Part shown: in pieces, positions 52,476 through 64,000 of the stretch
Layout of the letters: each line of letters opens with the position of its first letter
Position numbering within the stretch: position 1 is the stretch's first letter
Source: Mesocentrotus franciscanus
Lineage: Eukaryota > Echinodermata > Echinoidea > Camarodonta > Strongylocentrotidae
NCBI GenBank assembly: GCA_037976565.1
Contig: CP137675.1
Coordinates: 4,722,364 to 4,786,363 of the forward strand
Reading direction: 5' to 3'
Length of the DNA stretch: 64,000 nt
Made by a program: the position numbers and the translations under genes
The notes under the pieces: model-generated
Database searches by the model: none
What the model was told of the DNA's origin: nothing
Seen by the model: the letters and a program-made list of their open reading frames with translations, nothing else

Positions 52476-52514
52476 GGAGTGTCAATGTGACAGACGTGAG
52501 CGCTTTACGAGCAA

Positions 52515-52680
52515 CCACGTTTATAATTATTGTTATTATTATTATTATTTAAAAAAAAAAATTAATATCATTATTATTATTATTATTATTCATGTTATTA
52601 TTATCATTATTATTGCTGATATCATTATTATTTTTATTATTATTATTATCATTATCATCATTATTATTATTCACGTGAAA
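52515..52680. repeat. (TTA)n/(ATT)n microsatellite
   Basis: ATTATTATT runs broken by an A-run at 52551 and by CATTATC variants; probably the expanded tail of the SINE fragment just upstream. Confidence 0.9.
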
Positions 52681-53324
52681 ATGTACAAGAATGCTAATTA
52701 AACTCTTAAATCATATTTCCTTCACCATGCGAGAGCTGATAATAATATTACAGAGACTTTATACCCCACTCACTTAGCAGCAGCCAATAATATGAATTAC
52801 CAGCAACATGAAACAGAGTATCTGGTACGACTTTGAATACACAACTAAGCTGTCTTGTAGATCAGAATGAAACAGTATGGACATATTCCGATTGTGAAGT
52901 TAGGGGAAAATGTAGCCATGACATAATTCGTTGTAGTCAGGCCTGTCCGGCTACATTAACAACAAAGATGTTGGTAGTGACTAGTTGTAATTATCAATGT
53001 AAACAAAATTGTTTGAAAACTAAATACAAATTCAATATCAGAATGTGTAATGATTAGTATGATTAGTGATTTGAATAATTCCCAAGATTGTATAAGCATG
53101 AGTCACAAGGAGACTTTTTCGTAGCTTTAAGAACAAATCAATACAAATTAATTATCAGAATGCATAATGTTCGTATGAGTTGTTATTAGCATGATTAGCG
53201 ATTTGGATAAGTCCTAAGATTGTACGAGCATAAGTCCCAGGGGACTTTTTCGTAGCTCTAAGAACTTGCCCCAAAATGTGGTTAGGTAGAGTAACTCTGC
53301 TACTTGGGAATTCTGAATTTTGAA

Positions 53325-54593
53325 TCAATGGCGGCTGGCGAAAGCTTCCAATGCGTATATGATACAACCCAGCATGCACACACTTAGAATAATACCAAAG
53401 GCTCTGTCAATCGCATGAGCAAGATGCTTCCACATAAAACTGTAATTCAGTTCTTCCTCGCTATCCGTTATCTTGGTTGTCTTCCCGTAGATACTGCCTT
53501 CTTTCAATGAGGTCGATTCGGTAGCCGACTGGCACGATGATGGCAACCTAGTCTCGATGTAGGAGGTAGACAACTCGACGTCACGTGTACATTTCAGTCT
53601 TGAATTCCCGTCGTTGGCGAAGCGTTTTTCGTAGAAAGCCCTGAATTTGAAGAAAAAACAAATAATCTTTTTAAATCATTAGAAAAAATTAATCTACATG
53701 TGCCACTCCATGCCCAGGAATAAAATGAGGACCTTGTAGGGTGACGAAAGCTTCTGTGCTCTCTCGGTGACCATATGGTAGGAATAATATGACTTTCTTC
53801 CAAGAATATAGGGGTGCAGGTCTGGCGGGACGGCTTTTGGTCGCCTCCAACCCTGCCCCACACTCCCTTCACAGAAATCAATCAGTTTTCTCTACAGAGT
53901 GAGTCAGAAAAAATGTCCCACTTTTTAAAAGTTGTATTGTTTGAAGTATAAATATTAAATCATGCGTTTCATGATATGTCTTGATAGAGTTATCCTCCCA
54001 GTACATTTAGGTATCATTTCATTTGAATCTCTGCATGCATGACTGAACATCAGACAATCTTTACAAGACCGCCAGATCTCACTAGCGCCAAGTTGCTGGG
54101 TGAGGAATAAAATAGTGTTTTGAACAAGGACAGCCAGACAGACAAAAACATACACACACACACGCGCGCTCGCACGCACACACATACGCACACACCTACA
54201 CACACAAACGCATGTACACACACGCACACGCACACACACACAACACACACGGTAACAATTGTTTCATAATTTCCCCTTTTCTTATTAAGCATTGATTTTT
54301 ATCAAGATCGCTGAATGTTTAAGTGGCAATTCCATGACAACCTTTCCCTTTAGTACACATTCACTACCAGTACACCATCATATCATCATCATCATCATCA
54401 TTGTCATCATCTTAATCTTCATCATTATCATCATCATCATCATCATCATGAAGCTCAACACGCACCAAGAGGACAGCGGCCACTCAACTTTTTCGTACGA
54501 GAAGAAGAATTCCCGACAAAAAGTAACAGTTTGGGTGGGACTTGTCGGGAATGGAACGCTCATTTGTGCGCGTGTGCGTGTGTATGTGTGTTT

Positions 54594-54627
<34 letters not shown>

Positions 54628-57600
54628 TTTGGTCTGTTTGGCTGTCTTTGTTCAAAACATTATTTTATTCCTCACCCAGCAACTTGGCGCAAGTGAGATC
54701 TGGCAGTCTTGTAAAGATTGTCTGATGTTCAGTCATGCATACAGAGATTCAAATGAAAATGGTACCTCAATGTACTGGGACGATAACTCTATCAAGACAT
54801 AATAAACCCATGATTAAATATTCATACTTCAAACAATACAACTTTTAAAAAGTGGGACATTTTTTCTGACTCACTCTGTACATACATTGATAACATATCA
54901 CAACAAAGATAAAAAGAACACTCCACCCACAAAAAAAACACAATATTACATATTAAGTGGTAAGTTTATTAGGCAACTTTTCAAGCTCCTCTGGCGCTGT
55001 TTATTGATGATCGTGTAATTGTTCAATGTTCTGATCATAGAAGGAATCGAAACCAGAATAGGGGAACGGGTAAAATTTGGGGAGAGCCGAAAAGGGAGAT
55101 TTAAGCTCAACATACCTCATTTTCATTTCTGCGTTTCGACTGATGAAGATGCGAAGAAGCATGAAGGCCCATGATGGCGGAAACGAGTCGACGTCCTTGT
55201 GGTAGACACGGAGGACGATGACGGTTAAGATCACAGAGCAAGCACTCAGGGCAATCAGGATGAAGAAACACGTCACTGTGGAATAATGAGAGCCAAACAA
55301 AAAGTACATATCATTCATGTTAATTCCGTGCATTATTGCCACATCAGAAACGGAGGTAAGAGATAACGAATCTGCCAAGTAAACCGTATCTGCTATCACT
55401 CACCAACAATGGACCTTGGCTCGCCAGTCGGTGGCATGAACTGGGCTACAAGCTGCTGGAAGAGGATTAGAGCCAGGAGATTGGTGACAGTCAAACTAAT
55501 CTTCTCACCCGAGTCAGGATGGAGCCAGAAACTGATCAACATCAGAACGGTCAAGAACACGGAAGGTAACACGATCTGCGTGGTGAAGAATGCTGTCTCC
55601 CGGGCTAAGTCCAGCGTATAGATCACATGATCGAATGGATATGGGCAACACTTGTAGGGGACACTCTCGTTTGTGGCTTGAAAATTTGTCAGGTTCCATA
55701 TACCATTGCGCACGTACAACTGTTGATGGGCATCATCGTCGTCCATTGCAAGAAGCCGCATCTTGTGACATACACAAAAATACAAACATAAAATAGAATA
55801 TTATGTTTGAAGACTTGAGGATTGATTAATAATTATTCTTTGAATAGCTAGCTAGAGCATGTCCTATGGTTGTTGTACAGGCGTAATTTCGCCTTGCGTT
55901 ATTACCTGCGCCAATCAAGCCGATGAAGAAAATCAGTACTTGCTCCAGTTATTGAACGCAATATTATTGTCCATAGTTGACTACTCATTTTGCACGAATA
56001 GTACGATTTCATTCTCGTATGGTGCGTCAAAGAGCGCGCTAGTCTTACGTCAGAAAATGGCGCCCCGTGTGCAATGTACGGGCACAATGATAATAACGTG
56101 AAATAGGCCTATATCGGTGCATTTCAAGAAACGGGTTTATACTAAGTACTTATTTACTACAATTTAACGGTCGGGAAAGGCAACTTACGATAAAATGCCT
56201 TGTCAAATTCACCATGGCCGAACTCGGAATGTGATTATAATTTTGGGGTCGCTTTTCAACAAACTCTTGATCCCATTGGTCTATCGATGTCATGTTGACC
56301 GTGAAAATCCCCACGGTGGCCTCGTTTTTTCGCACTTCTTCTCATTTAAAAGCCGATGCCCCCTTTATATCAATGCTCCTTCAATTACCTGACCCGCGCT
56401 GCACTGGTGATAAGTCTGAATGACCTGAAATTATGTTTCAGGTGTGATCCGACAATTGTCCTGGGTTTTATGAAGGAGATACTACACTAGTAGTATCTCC
56501 TTGGCTTCATTTCGTCAAAGGTATATGGTTAGGGTTATGGTTGCAATTCGGTTTTAGGTTAGGGTAAGGGTTAGTAATAGAATTAGGACCAGGGTGTAAT
56601 TTAGGGATTTGTTAGTGTAGGAAATTACCATAGTGATTTCTGACCTAGCCCGGATTAAATTACCGAATGTCTGTATCATTCATTCCATCTACCTGTGTAT
56701 TGTCTAATGTCCACGGGTAGAAGGTTACATTGCATTGCTGGACGTCGTATGGAAAGTATACGATGTTGATCTTACAAGCACTGGTCGTGATGACGGGAAA
56801 TATCCAGTTCACTGTGCCAGTATAATCAGCCCTCACATAGGTGTCGTAGATGATAAAATGGGCCCTCTCCACACTTCATGATAAAATGAGAAAATAACCA
56901 TTCATAAATCCCAAAGTTCCGAATTATAATCAAGCATGAAATATTAATGGTTTAGATGGTATTAATTATCATGGGTTAAATCTTACTTTTGCTTTAGGGA
57001 TCAATTGACAGAAATAAGGGGTAAATTATCTAATATAAGGTCAACTATCTCTGGGGTACTACAAGGCTCGGTTATAGGGCCGCTGTTGTTTACAATCTAT
57101 GTTAAAGATTTAGTTTCTAGTATCAAGTCAGGAAAAGTTGCCATGTTTGCTGACGATGCAACTCTGTATGTTAGTGGTAGTACTCTAGAATCGGTAGAAA
57201 GTCAACTAAATTCTGCAATAAATGAAGTTCACAAGTGGACATCTAAGAATAGATTGGTATTAAAGGATTTAAAAAAAAAGAGTGATGCTTCTTGGTTCTC
57301 GACAACGATTGAATACCTTGCAGGATAAACACATATATGTTATAATTAATGGTACTTTATTAGAATGTGTAATGTGTATTGCGACGATTGATGATACTCT
57401 GACATTCAAATCTCATGTTGCTTCTATTGTAAAAGTCATGAAACAAAAACTTGGCTTTATTAGAGGAAATACGTATATATTTAATGTTGATCAACTTGAG
57501 AGATTAAATTGGGGTTTTGTTCTCCCCATGCATTATATTGTTCAACTGTCTGGTCATCTAGATCTAAATCAAACAGTTCAAACTACACAATATTAAACAC

Positions 57601-60600
57601 GCTACACACGCGAGCAGCATTATTGTTAGTGGATATACATGGGAAACTTCATCGGAAACAATTTTTTCGAATACTAGCCTTGCCTACTCAATACTATGCA
57701 TGGTTTATGAATGTGTAAGTGGGATACCACCATCCCAGTTATGCAGTGAATTTGTTCTTAATGATAATGTTTCTACACGTGTAACACGAAGCACCAACAG
57801 ATTATTATTGCGTACCCCTCAATGTAAAACTCAATATTATCAGAGGACATTCGTATATGTTGGTATAAATGAATGGAATTGTTTGTCTGATGAATGCCGA
57901 TCTGCCCATTCCTTAGCCATTAAAAAAAATCTCATCAAACCTGGCAATTAATAGTTTCATTTTTTATGAAGATGGAGGGGGGGGGGTAGCAGTGATGTCA
58001 AATTAATTTTATGCTTGATTTTAATGTAATTTGTATTCTGTAAACAGGTGGTAGTGTGTGCGTGTGTGTGTGTTAGCCTATTAAAGTTACCCCTGTCATT
58101 TCTATATATGATATTGTTCATTGGCTTTTTATGTTGTTTTTAAACAGAGCCCTGTTGTAAACCAGCCTATTTTAATGTTTTTAACGATGTTCTGTAATGA
58201 TTATGTAGCTGAACATGTTACTCTGTCTGAAGATGCGAAATAAATAAATAAATACAAAAATAAATTAATACAGGAACATCAACAGAAATGAATGGGAAGG
58301 CAGGCATAATCACAACAAGGTGATAAATCAAATGATAGAATCACTAATGGCAGGTAATCATTATCATGATTATTACCAGTGCCCAGTGGAAAGGTACCGG
58401 GCAGCACTAATACATCTAATTTGGAAATAAGGTAAATGGGTACTTGGCAGGAATTAATTCCTTAACATGCTCGAGCATTGTATGTACAATGACAACCGTG
58501 CTAAAGCCGGGGTAATACAAATGAAATAGAATTTAGGGAAATATCCAAAAGTGATTGACTATGAGAGAAAGGATGTTATAAAAAGGTACGATATGAAATC
58601 CCCACATTTGTCCACCAAATCGTAAATCAACTAATTTCATTTTCTGAAGAAACGTTTCTCCCGATTTTACTTCGTCCTCTTAGTTTTCTTGTTATAATAC
58701 CCCCAAATTTCAGATTCTTAAAATTCTAGTTAAAGGTAAAGACCAGTTTTAGAAACGACCCTCTCTGAAAAAAATGAATGGAAGCTCTCATTACCAATCA
58801 TGTGAAAGAATATGTTTTGACTAATACGCGAGGATACAAATTTTGCCGGGAAAGTCGGGAAACCGCCTACTAATTGATATATTTGGTAAATTATTATATC
58901 TATTGGGACCAAATAGATATCGCGCACGTGGTCGCGTAGTCCCATATACATCTTTCTGTGTACAGTGCTTGTAGCTTTACCAAGACTGGGCCAAATTTCT
59001 TATCATTTTGATGATTCCAGAACCTTGCAATACACACCAATACTTATATGCTAGATGATCAACCTTTTCTGATCAATTCCACAACGTTTCTTTCACAATG
59101 CAATCGCATGACCAGAACTGGTCTTTATCTTTAAGTTGCGAACACTAAGAAGAACTAAAGAAAAAGAAATTCTAGAGAGAAATAAAAGAGAGAGGAAAGG
59201 TGAACCTGATAAGAAGAATACGAGTGACCCTTCCCGCACACTCATGCTACACCTCTGATCCCCATATTTGACCCAATTCGGGATAAATATGACAAATTCA
59301 ATTCATTTCCATCTTCTTACTCACTTCTGCTCCAAATCGAAGTCTGGTTTCCATATAGTATTGATATGAAGGGTTACTGAAGTGATGTCATCCCATTCCT
59401 TTGGATCCCACTGTAGATACTCATCCGTCCAGGTCTGAAGAAAAAATGATACATTTTTTCCCCCCATAATTTTGTCTTCTTCAGATTCGGCTCGTTATAA
59501 AACACGTCATACAACCACTCTACATACAAAATCTGGAAATCTTAAGAAAATGATACAATATTCTTATAATAGGCCTACTCTTATATTTAAAAACGTCTTA
59601 TACTATAGTCCATCCTTAAGTAAACCACTTTTTTATTTTGATTGTGTTCATTTGGTCTTGATAGACTTATATCAAATTCAGGGATTTCATTAGACTATTT
59701 AAACCGGGTTGTTAGAATAGATATCACAGCTTTAGCCTAAAACTGTATGACAAGCAACAACTACACTCATTTGAAGGCATTGGACAAAAAAGTGGCCTTA
59801 AGTTAAACTAAACAGATTCATTAAAAATAATGACGTTCTGGCATGTCTTATTGATTACGCCAACAAGTATGAGATATAAAATGTTAAAGAAGTGAAGGTG
59901 TTTCTGACGATTTTTATGGCTTGGTTTTTTGGAAGACTGCCCGCCAAGGCAAAAATAACGCAAATTCCAAGAAAGGAAGAAATTAGGTAGACGGTTATTA
60001 AAAGGTACTTACCATTCTCATGTTAGATCGTAGAGTTATCTTCTGATTATTCTCATTCTGTAAAGAGATACATTTTTAGTATTTTTTTTTACATATAGAA
60101 TACTGATGATTTAGAGGGGGCCATATTAGGGCTTGTAACGTTCGAAGAATCTGAATTTCGTCCCATTTGTTTATTACGAATAGATGTAGTAAACATTACG
60201 ATGCGAGATGAACGCATTACATTTCTTTATATAGGGAGGTTTGAAGAAGACTGAGAGTATATCTTGATCAAAGTATGATGCAAACGATATTATAGAAACG
60301 ATTGAAGAGATACTGTCTATATTGTTATGCCTTAGAAGGTAAAATAATAATATGTTGCTTGGCAATTCAAAATGTAATTGAAAGTCCTTTTTGTAAAGTT
60401 TAATCTTAACCATTTCGCGACAATCATTCCACATTTTGTGGTTTGACTCAATAACTTGTGATTCTGAGCCTTAAAAGTATATACCCGGTGCATGAGTAGA
60501 AATGGGAAAAAAATCTCAATCCATTTTTGTTTCATGACTTTATTGTGTTAAATGCTAGGAATTAAAAAAAAGAAAGAAAATAAGCTTAAAAATCCTTAAA

Positions 60601-61900
60601 GCCTAAGTCCACTCCAAAAATAACTTAATTTCAATAGAACCAGAAATATCAGACAAACCAATCAAAAAAAGTTTGAGCAAAATCGGATAACTAATAAGAA
60701 AGTTATTAATTTTTAATGACATGAAAAACTTTGAAAATCACTAGCTACACAAATTGGCAACTCACTCATGAGTCTGTGACGTATGGTCCTCACTATCCAC
60801 TAATTATTTTCTTTATATTGATAATATAAATTTCCTATTTTCACCCTAAGAAACTTATTTCTTCACACCAGCATCCAAGTTAGATTGTTAGTAATATGTT
60901 TTTGTGTGGATGCACAAATAACGAGTAATTTTTGTCCAGTTAAATCATGAAAAATGTGAATTTTGATAAACTATTTATTTAAAAATCAATAATTATGAAA
61001 TACAATATTCAGAAAATAGTATCAATTCTTCAAAATTCATAAAAGTTTTTGCGAAATGTCATGCACGCAATATGATACGAATCATATAACCTGGGCAAAG
61101 GCATGGGGAAATCAGGTTTTGGGGATTAAAAAGGGAAATTAATGGGATTAAACTATATAGAGCAATTGATAAGTTGTGAGGACACGACGTCACAAACTGA
61201 TAACCATCTTGGCAATTTGTGTTGTGATTCTCATTGTTCCATAGTTTTACATACTTTTTCAAAAATTCATAATTTTCTTTTAAGTTATCCGATTTTGCTC
61301 AAACTTTTTTTGATTGGTTTGTCTGATTTTTCTGATTTTATTGAAAGTAAGTTATTTTTGGAGTGGACTTGCCCTTTAAATTGGCAACACGTTGAGAGAT
61401 TCAAAAATTATTTTTTTGAAGAACAATATGTGATTAATTTAGCCCTAAAATAAATCCTGTCCAGTTTTATCTTTAAGACGGAGGAGGGTTGATACAGTAT
61501 ATGATGGAATGAAAATGAAAGAAATGTCATCTGAAGAATTAAGAATAACGGTGAAATACTGTATAAAAGCGTGAAGGCTCGATGAAAAACTACATAGGAG
61601 AGAGAAGCAGAACAAGAGCGTGTAGCGTGTGTCTAGACATAATTAGGAACTGGTCTTAATTTAGTTGAATGAAATAATTATGAGGGAACAAAACAATCAA
61701 GTGGGGACAAGATAGGATGGTATAATTTTCAGTAATGCAAAATCAACGTTTACTCACAAATGCAATGAGTTCGTATAGAAGCATTCGTAGATAGACATAC
61801 GTTATCTGCCGGTAGTTATGAACCGGTCGAACAGAGGTTTCGCCATACCCATCTGTCAATTTCTTTACCAGTGCCTTGGTAGTGTTGTTATTCGTCAAGC
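53325..61900 (-). CDS. Nicotinic acetylcholine receptor alpha-type subunit (signal exon outside window)
   Basis: Exons on the minus strand: 61900-61758, 60057-60013, 59434-59325, 56873-56693, 55761-55404, 55275-55116, 53640-53325 (TGA), all in phase, about 437 codons. Features in order: extracellular RPVHNYRQITYVYLRMLLYE; TWTDEYLQWDPKEWDD; IWKPDFDLEQN (loop A); a Cys-loop with 13 residues between the cysteines (CKINIVYFPYDVQQC); PWTLD (loop B); YKCCPYP with vicinal cysteines (loop C, alpha hallmark); TM1; TM2 from GEKISLTVT; TM3; a short cytoplasmic loop; TM4 IILSVCMLGCIIYALEAF. It is a subunit of a pentameric cation channel at the cell membrane. Oddities: no Trp where loop D normally has it (NMRM before TWTDEY), and a polar TM2. 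The exon carrying signal peptide and start was not found between 61901 and 64000. Confidence 0.92.
53895..54878. mobile_element. Mariner-type MITE with ~245-bp inverted arms and TA target
   Basis: TA at 53893-53894 and 54879-54880 flank ends CAGAGTGAGTCAGAAAAAA, inverted at the right. Arms 53895-54140 and 54640-54878 are almost complementary throughout (TGTCCCACTTTTTAAAAGT, CCAGCAACTTGGCGC). The 500-bp middle is (CA)n, (ATC)n and (TG)n repeat. No transposase. In the nAChR intron between the TM3 and TM4 exons. Confidence 0.88.
56403..56650. repeat. Interspersed repeat copy C with GGTTAGGG-like core
   Basis: AAGTCTGAATGACCTGAAAT at 56412, GTTTCAGGTGTGA, GTCAAAGGTATATGGTTAGGG at about 56514, TTAGGTTAGGGTAAGGGTTAG and ACCAGGGTGTAATTTAGGG match copy A in order. 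It has no foldback at the point where copy A has one. Confidence 0.7.
56475..56500. repeat. Perfect 11-bp hairpin
   Basis: GGAGATACTAC, loop ACTA, GTAGTATCTCC. Lies inside repeat copy C in an nAChR intron; it may itself be a tiny insertion, since copy A lacks it. Confidence 0.8.
56990..58256 (+). mobile_element. 5'-truncated decayed LINE in an nAChR intron
   Basis: Reverse-transcriptase signatures GVLQGSVIGPLLFTIYVKDL and FADDATLYVSG at 57040-57180, then KWTSKNRLVL, a broken TIDDTLTFKSHV stretch, and a C-terminal domain ending GINEWNCL and a stop at 57951. Several frame breaks. The 3' UTR ends in AAATAAATAAATAC at 58240-58256. A different family from the LINE at 45715; antisense to nAChR. 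Confidence 0.8.
58370..58520 (+). mobile_element. SINE fragment
   Basis: AAATGGGTACTTGGCAGGAAT and CCGTGCTAAAGCCGGGGTAA match 52325-52475; CCAGTGGAAAGGTACCGGGC precedes. In an nAChR intron. Confidence 0.6.
58734..59130. mobile_element. TTAA-flanked element (AGGTAAAGACCAGTT ends)
   Basis: TTAA at 58730-58733 and 59131-59134. Ends AGGTAAAGACCAGTT and the inverse AACTGGTCTTTATCT agree at 14 of 15 positions. 397 bp, no ORF. A diverged truncated copy is at 49476. Confidence 0.8.
60600..61375. mobile_element. TTAA-flanked element with ~190-bp inverted arms
   Basis: TTAA at 60596-60599 and 61376-61379. Left end AGCCTAAGTCCACTCCAAAA; the right end inverse is AGGGCAAGTCCACTCCAAAA. Complementarity continues through GTTTGAGCAAAATCGGATAA and weaker blocks to about 60790/61180. 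In the first visible nAChR intron. No ORF. Confidence 0.85.
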
Positions 61901-62024
61901 CTGATGGATTACGTGATCAAAGCGAACAAAGAGAATGATTCTATTGAAAAATCGGTTAGTTTATTTCTTGTAGAATATTTCTAACCCAGGGCATTGTTCA
62001 GTTCACGAAACCGTTATAACTACA

Positions 62025-62110
62025 GAACAAGTTTACTGACATCCCATTTGAAACGCGTGGTAAATTAAATACACGCGTTTCAATGGGATGTCGGCGAATT
62101 CTAGGCGTGC
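62025..62110. repeat. Palindrome around a TAAATTAAATA centre
   Basis: CTGACATCCCATTTGAAACGCGTG and CACGCGTTTCAATGGGATGTCGG form a near-perfect stem around a ~12-base AT loop. Related to the foldback at 21088-21223. Confidence 0.75.
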
Positions 62111-62201
62111 TTCTGCTTCTGTGACATAAGTGAATTTTATCAGGAAAGAAATGAATAAGTCATGACTTCTAGTGTTCGGTTTTATAAACGTTCAGGTAGT
62201 A

Positions 62202-63627
62202 GTCAGGTGGCTTAGTGAAATTATCGTTACTTGCCGGATAAAAGCACCATTTTTGGTACAGGGCTCCCTTAGGACCTACTAAACGATATTAGGCTAGGAG
62301 CCCCCGGCAAAAATGTCAATTTAAGGGTTTGGGGGCGGGGGCGTCTTTTGGAGCCCCCAAATAATTGTATAACATTGATTTGTTGTTGTACAAATGCCAT
62401 TTTTGGTACAGTGCTTCCTTAGGATCTACTGAACGATATCAGGGTAGGAGACCCCGGCAAAAATATCGTATAAGGTTGTAGGGCGGGGGCGTGGCCTCGT
62501 AGCCCCCAAATGATTTAGAAGGTAATATAACATTTATTTGTTGTTGTACAAATGCCATTTTTGGTACAGGGCTTCCTTAGGACCTACTGAACGAAATTAG
62601 GGTAGGAGCCCCCGGCAAGAATATCATTTAAGTGTGTGGGGCGGGGGCGTCGCTTCGTAGCCCCCAAATAATTTAGAAGGTAATATAACATTTATTTGTT
62701 GTTGTACAAATGCCATTTTTAGTACGGGGCTTCCTTAGGACATACTGAACAATATTAGAGTAGGAGCCCCGGCAAGAATATCATATAAGGCTGTGGGACA
62801 GGGGCGTCGCCTCGTAGTCCACAAATAATTTGTAAGGTAATAAAACATCGATTTGTTGTTGTACAAACACCATTTTTGGTACAGGGCTTCATTTGGACCT
62901 ACTGAATGATGGTAGGGTAGGAGCCCCCGGCATACATATTCATATATGTGTGATTGGGGGCCCCATGTTGTTTGTACAACAACAAATCAATGTTATTTTA
63001 CCGTACAAATTATTTGTGGACTACGAGTCGACGCCCCTGTCCCACAGCCTTATATGATATTCTTGCCGGGGGCTCCTACCCTAATATCGTTCAGTAGGTC
63101 CTAAGGAAACCCTGTACCAAAACTGGCATTTGTACAACAACAAATAAATGTTATATTACCTTCTAAATTATTTGGGGCTACGAAGCGACGCCCCCCCCAC
63201 ACCCTTATATGATATTCTTGCCGGGGCTCCTACTAATATCGTTCAGTAGGTCCTAAGGAAGCCCTGTACCAAAATGACATTTGTACAACAACAAATAAAT
63301 GTTATATTACCTTCTAAATTATTTGGGGCTACGAGGCCACGCCCCGCCCTACCCTTATATGATATTTTGCCGGGGCTCCTACCCTAATATCGTTCAGTAG
63401 GTCCTAAGGAAGCCCTGTACCAAAATGGCATTTGTACAACAACAAATCAATGTTATAAATTATTTGGGGCTCCAAAGACGCCCTGCCCCCACCCTTAAAT
63501 AGAAATTTTTGCCGGGGGCTCCTAGCCTAATATCGTTTAGTAGGTCCTAAGGGAGCCCTGTACCAAAAATTGTGCTTTTATCCGGCATGTAACGATAATC
63601 GATAAATTTGACGCTAAGCCACCTGAC
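62202..63627. mobile_element. Large foldback element made of opposing tandem ~150-bp units
   Basis: Ends GTCAGGTGGCTTAG and CTAAGCCACCTGAC, each next to TA. The left arm has five tandem units (TTTTGGTACA landmarks at about 62251, 62401, 62559, 62717, 62874; 150-158 bp apart), the right arm four inverted units (TGTACC landmarks at 63113, 63265, 63416, 63559). The centre is near 62960. Units contain TTGTTGTTGTACAAATGCC, GGAGCCCCCGGC and GGGGCGTCG-type GC boxes. No ORF. Upstream of the first visible nAChR exon. Confidence 0.9.
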
Positions 63628-63639
63628 TATAGTGCATAT

Positions 63640-64000
63640 ATGGAAACATGTTCAATTCAATTTCAATTCAAAGTTTATTCAACACTCTTCATAAAAACAT
63701 TTAAAACATACAAATACAGAATGGAATGATAAAAAAAGAAAAGATAGTGATAACAAATAACAATGGCAATTTATGAGACATTTGGGATAGGCAGAAAGGA
63801 GGGATTCCTTATATGAAAGCACGCTAAAACACACACATACAGGAAAAAAGAAACAAGATCAAAAGAACAGAAAAAAAAAGAAAAAAAACATACTAAAAAC
63901 TACTGTCATGTACAATCAGAGTAAAAAAAAGTGTCAAACTTGCCTATGCTATTAATACTGATTATTATACTTATTTAACAGAAATTGTTTATAAATATAT
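63640..64000. other. Window end, LINE-tail-like sequence
   Basis: TTCAATTCAATTTCAATTC at about 63651 followed by AAGTTTATTC looks like the inverted 3' tail of a non-LTR element running leftward; the rest is A-rich without coding signal. Confidence 0.4.

Larger units (their letters stand above)
50048..53324. other. Intergenic region between SLC6 and nAChR (convergent)
   Basis: Should hold both 3' UTRs. Recognised contents: foldback 50135-50245, SINE 50505-50800, minisatellite 52068-52122, SINE piece 52325-52475, microsatellite 52515-52680. The 155-codon minus frame at 50323-50790 overlies the SINE and is not taken as a gene. No further exon is supported. Confidence 0.55.

Noticed and set aside
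54050..54802. Cys/Val-rich frames on both strands
   Set aside because: They read the CA/TG arrays and arms of the mariner-type MITE.

Overview
The window reads as a piece of an AT-rich, intron-rich genome of a deuterostome marine invertebrate, most likely an echinoderm. The reasons are five spliced animal genes with GT-AG introns, a STRA6-like gene beside animal neurotransmitter-type genes, and a dense load of short foldback elements, tRNA-derived SINEs and decayed LINEs. The species call is an inference; no database was searched. All exon boundaries were worked out by hand from splice sites and codon phase and may be off by a base or so.

Layout. (1) 875-7977, plus strand: 3' part of an unrecognised multi-exon gene, eight exons, with a poly(A) signal at 8153. 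(2) 8159-10823: a SINE, an array of ten 35-bp units each carrying a 14-bp palindrome, and no visible exons. (3) 18355-10824, minus strand: a STRA6-like (RBP receptor family) membrane protein gene. Eleven phase-consistent exons encode about 421 residues, and the last ~250 residues of the family are not found. (4) 18356-23524: intergenic, with foldback and TTAA-flanked elements. (5) 23525-26040, plus: a METTL27-like methyltransferase gene missing the exon(s) for the SAM-binding core. (6) 26041-33126: a repeat graveyard with a candidate Penelope-type hammerhead ribozyme, a minus-strand LINE split by a TTAA-flanked element, and a plus-strand LINE remnant. (7) 33127-50047, plus: a 13-exon, ~615-residue SLC6 Na+/Cl- neurotransmitter-type transporter that looks intact. 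Its last intron holds a ~3.6-kb decayed LINE, and a hAT-like MITE with a perfect 8-bp target duplication sits in an earlier intron. (8) 50048-53324: intergenic, SINEs and microsatellites. (9) 61900-53325, minus: a nicotinic acetylcholine receptor alpha-type subunit (vicinal Cys pair, Cys-loop, four TMs) lacking only the signal-peptide exon in the window. Its introns hold a mariner-like MITE, a truncated LINE and two TTAA-flanked elements. (10) 62202-63627: a 1.4-kb foldback element built from nine ~150-bp tandem units in opposing arms.

The five genes do not form an evident pathway; two are neuronal-type membrane proteins (SLC6, nAChR) lying about 3 kb apart, tail to tail. The most distinctive content is the mobile DNA: at least five TTAA-flanked element families with similar termini (one nested exactly inside a LINE reading frame), several GGGCCC-ended foldback families (one with an empty-site counterpart elsewhere in the window), the hammerhead candidate and the large foldback element.
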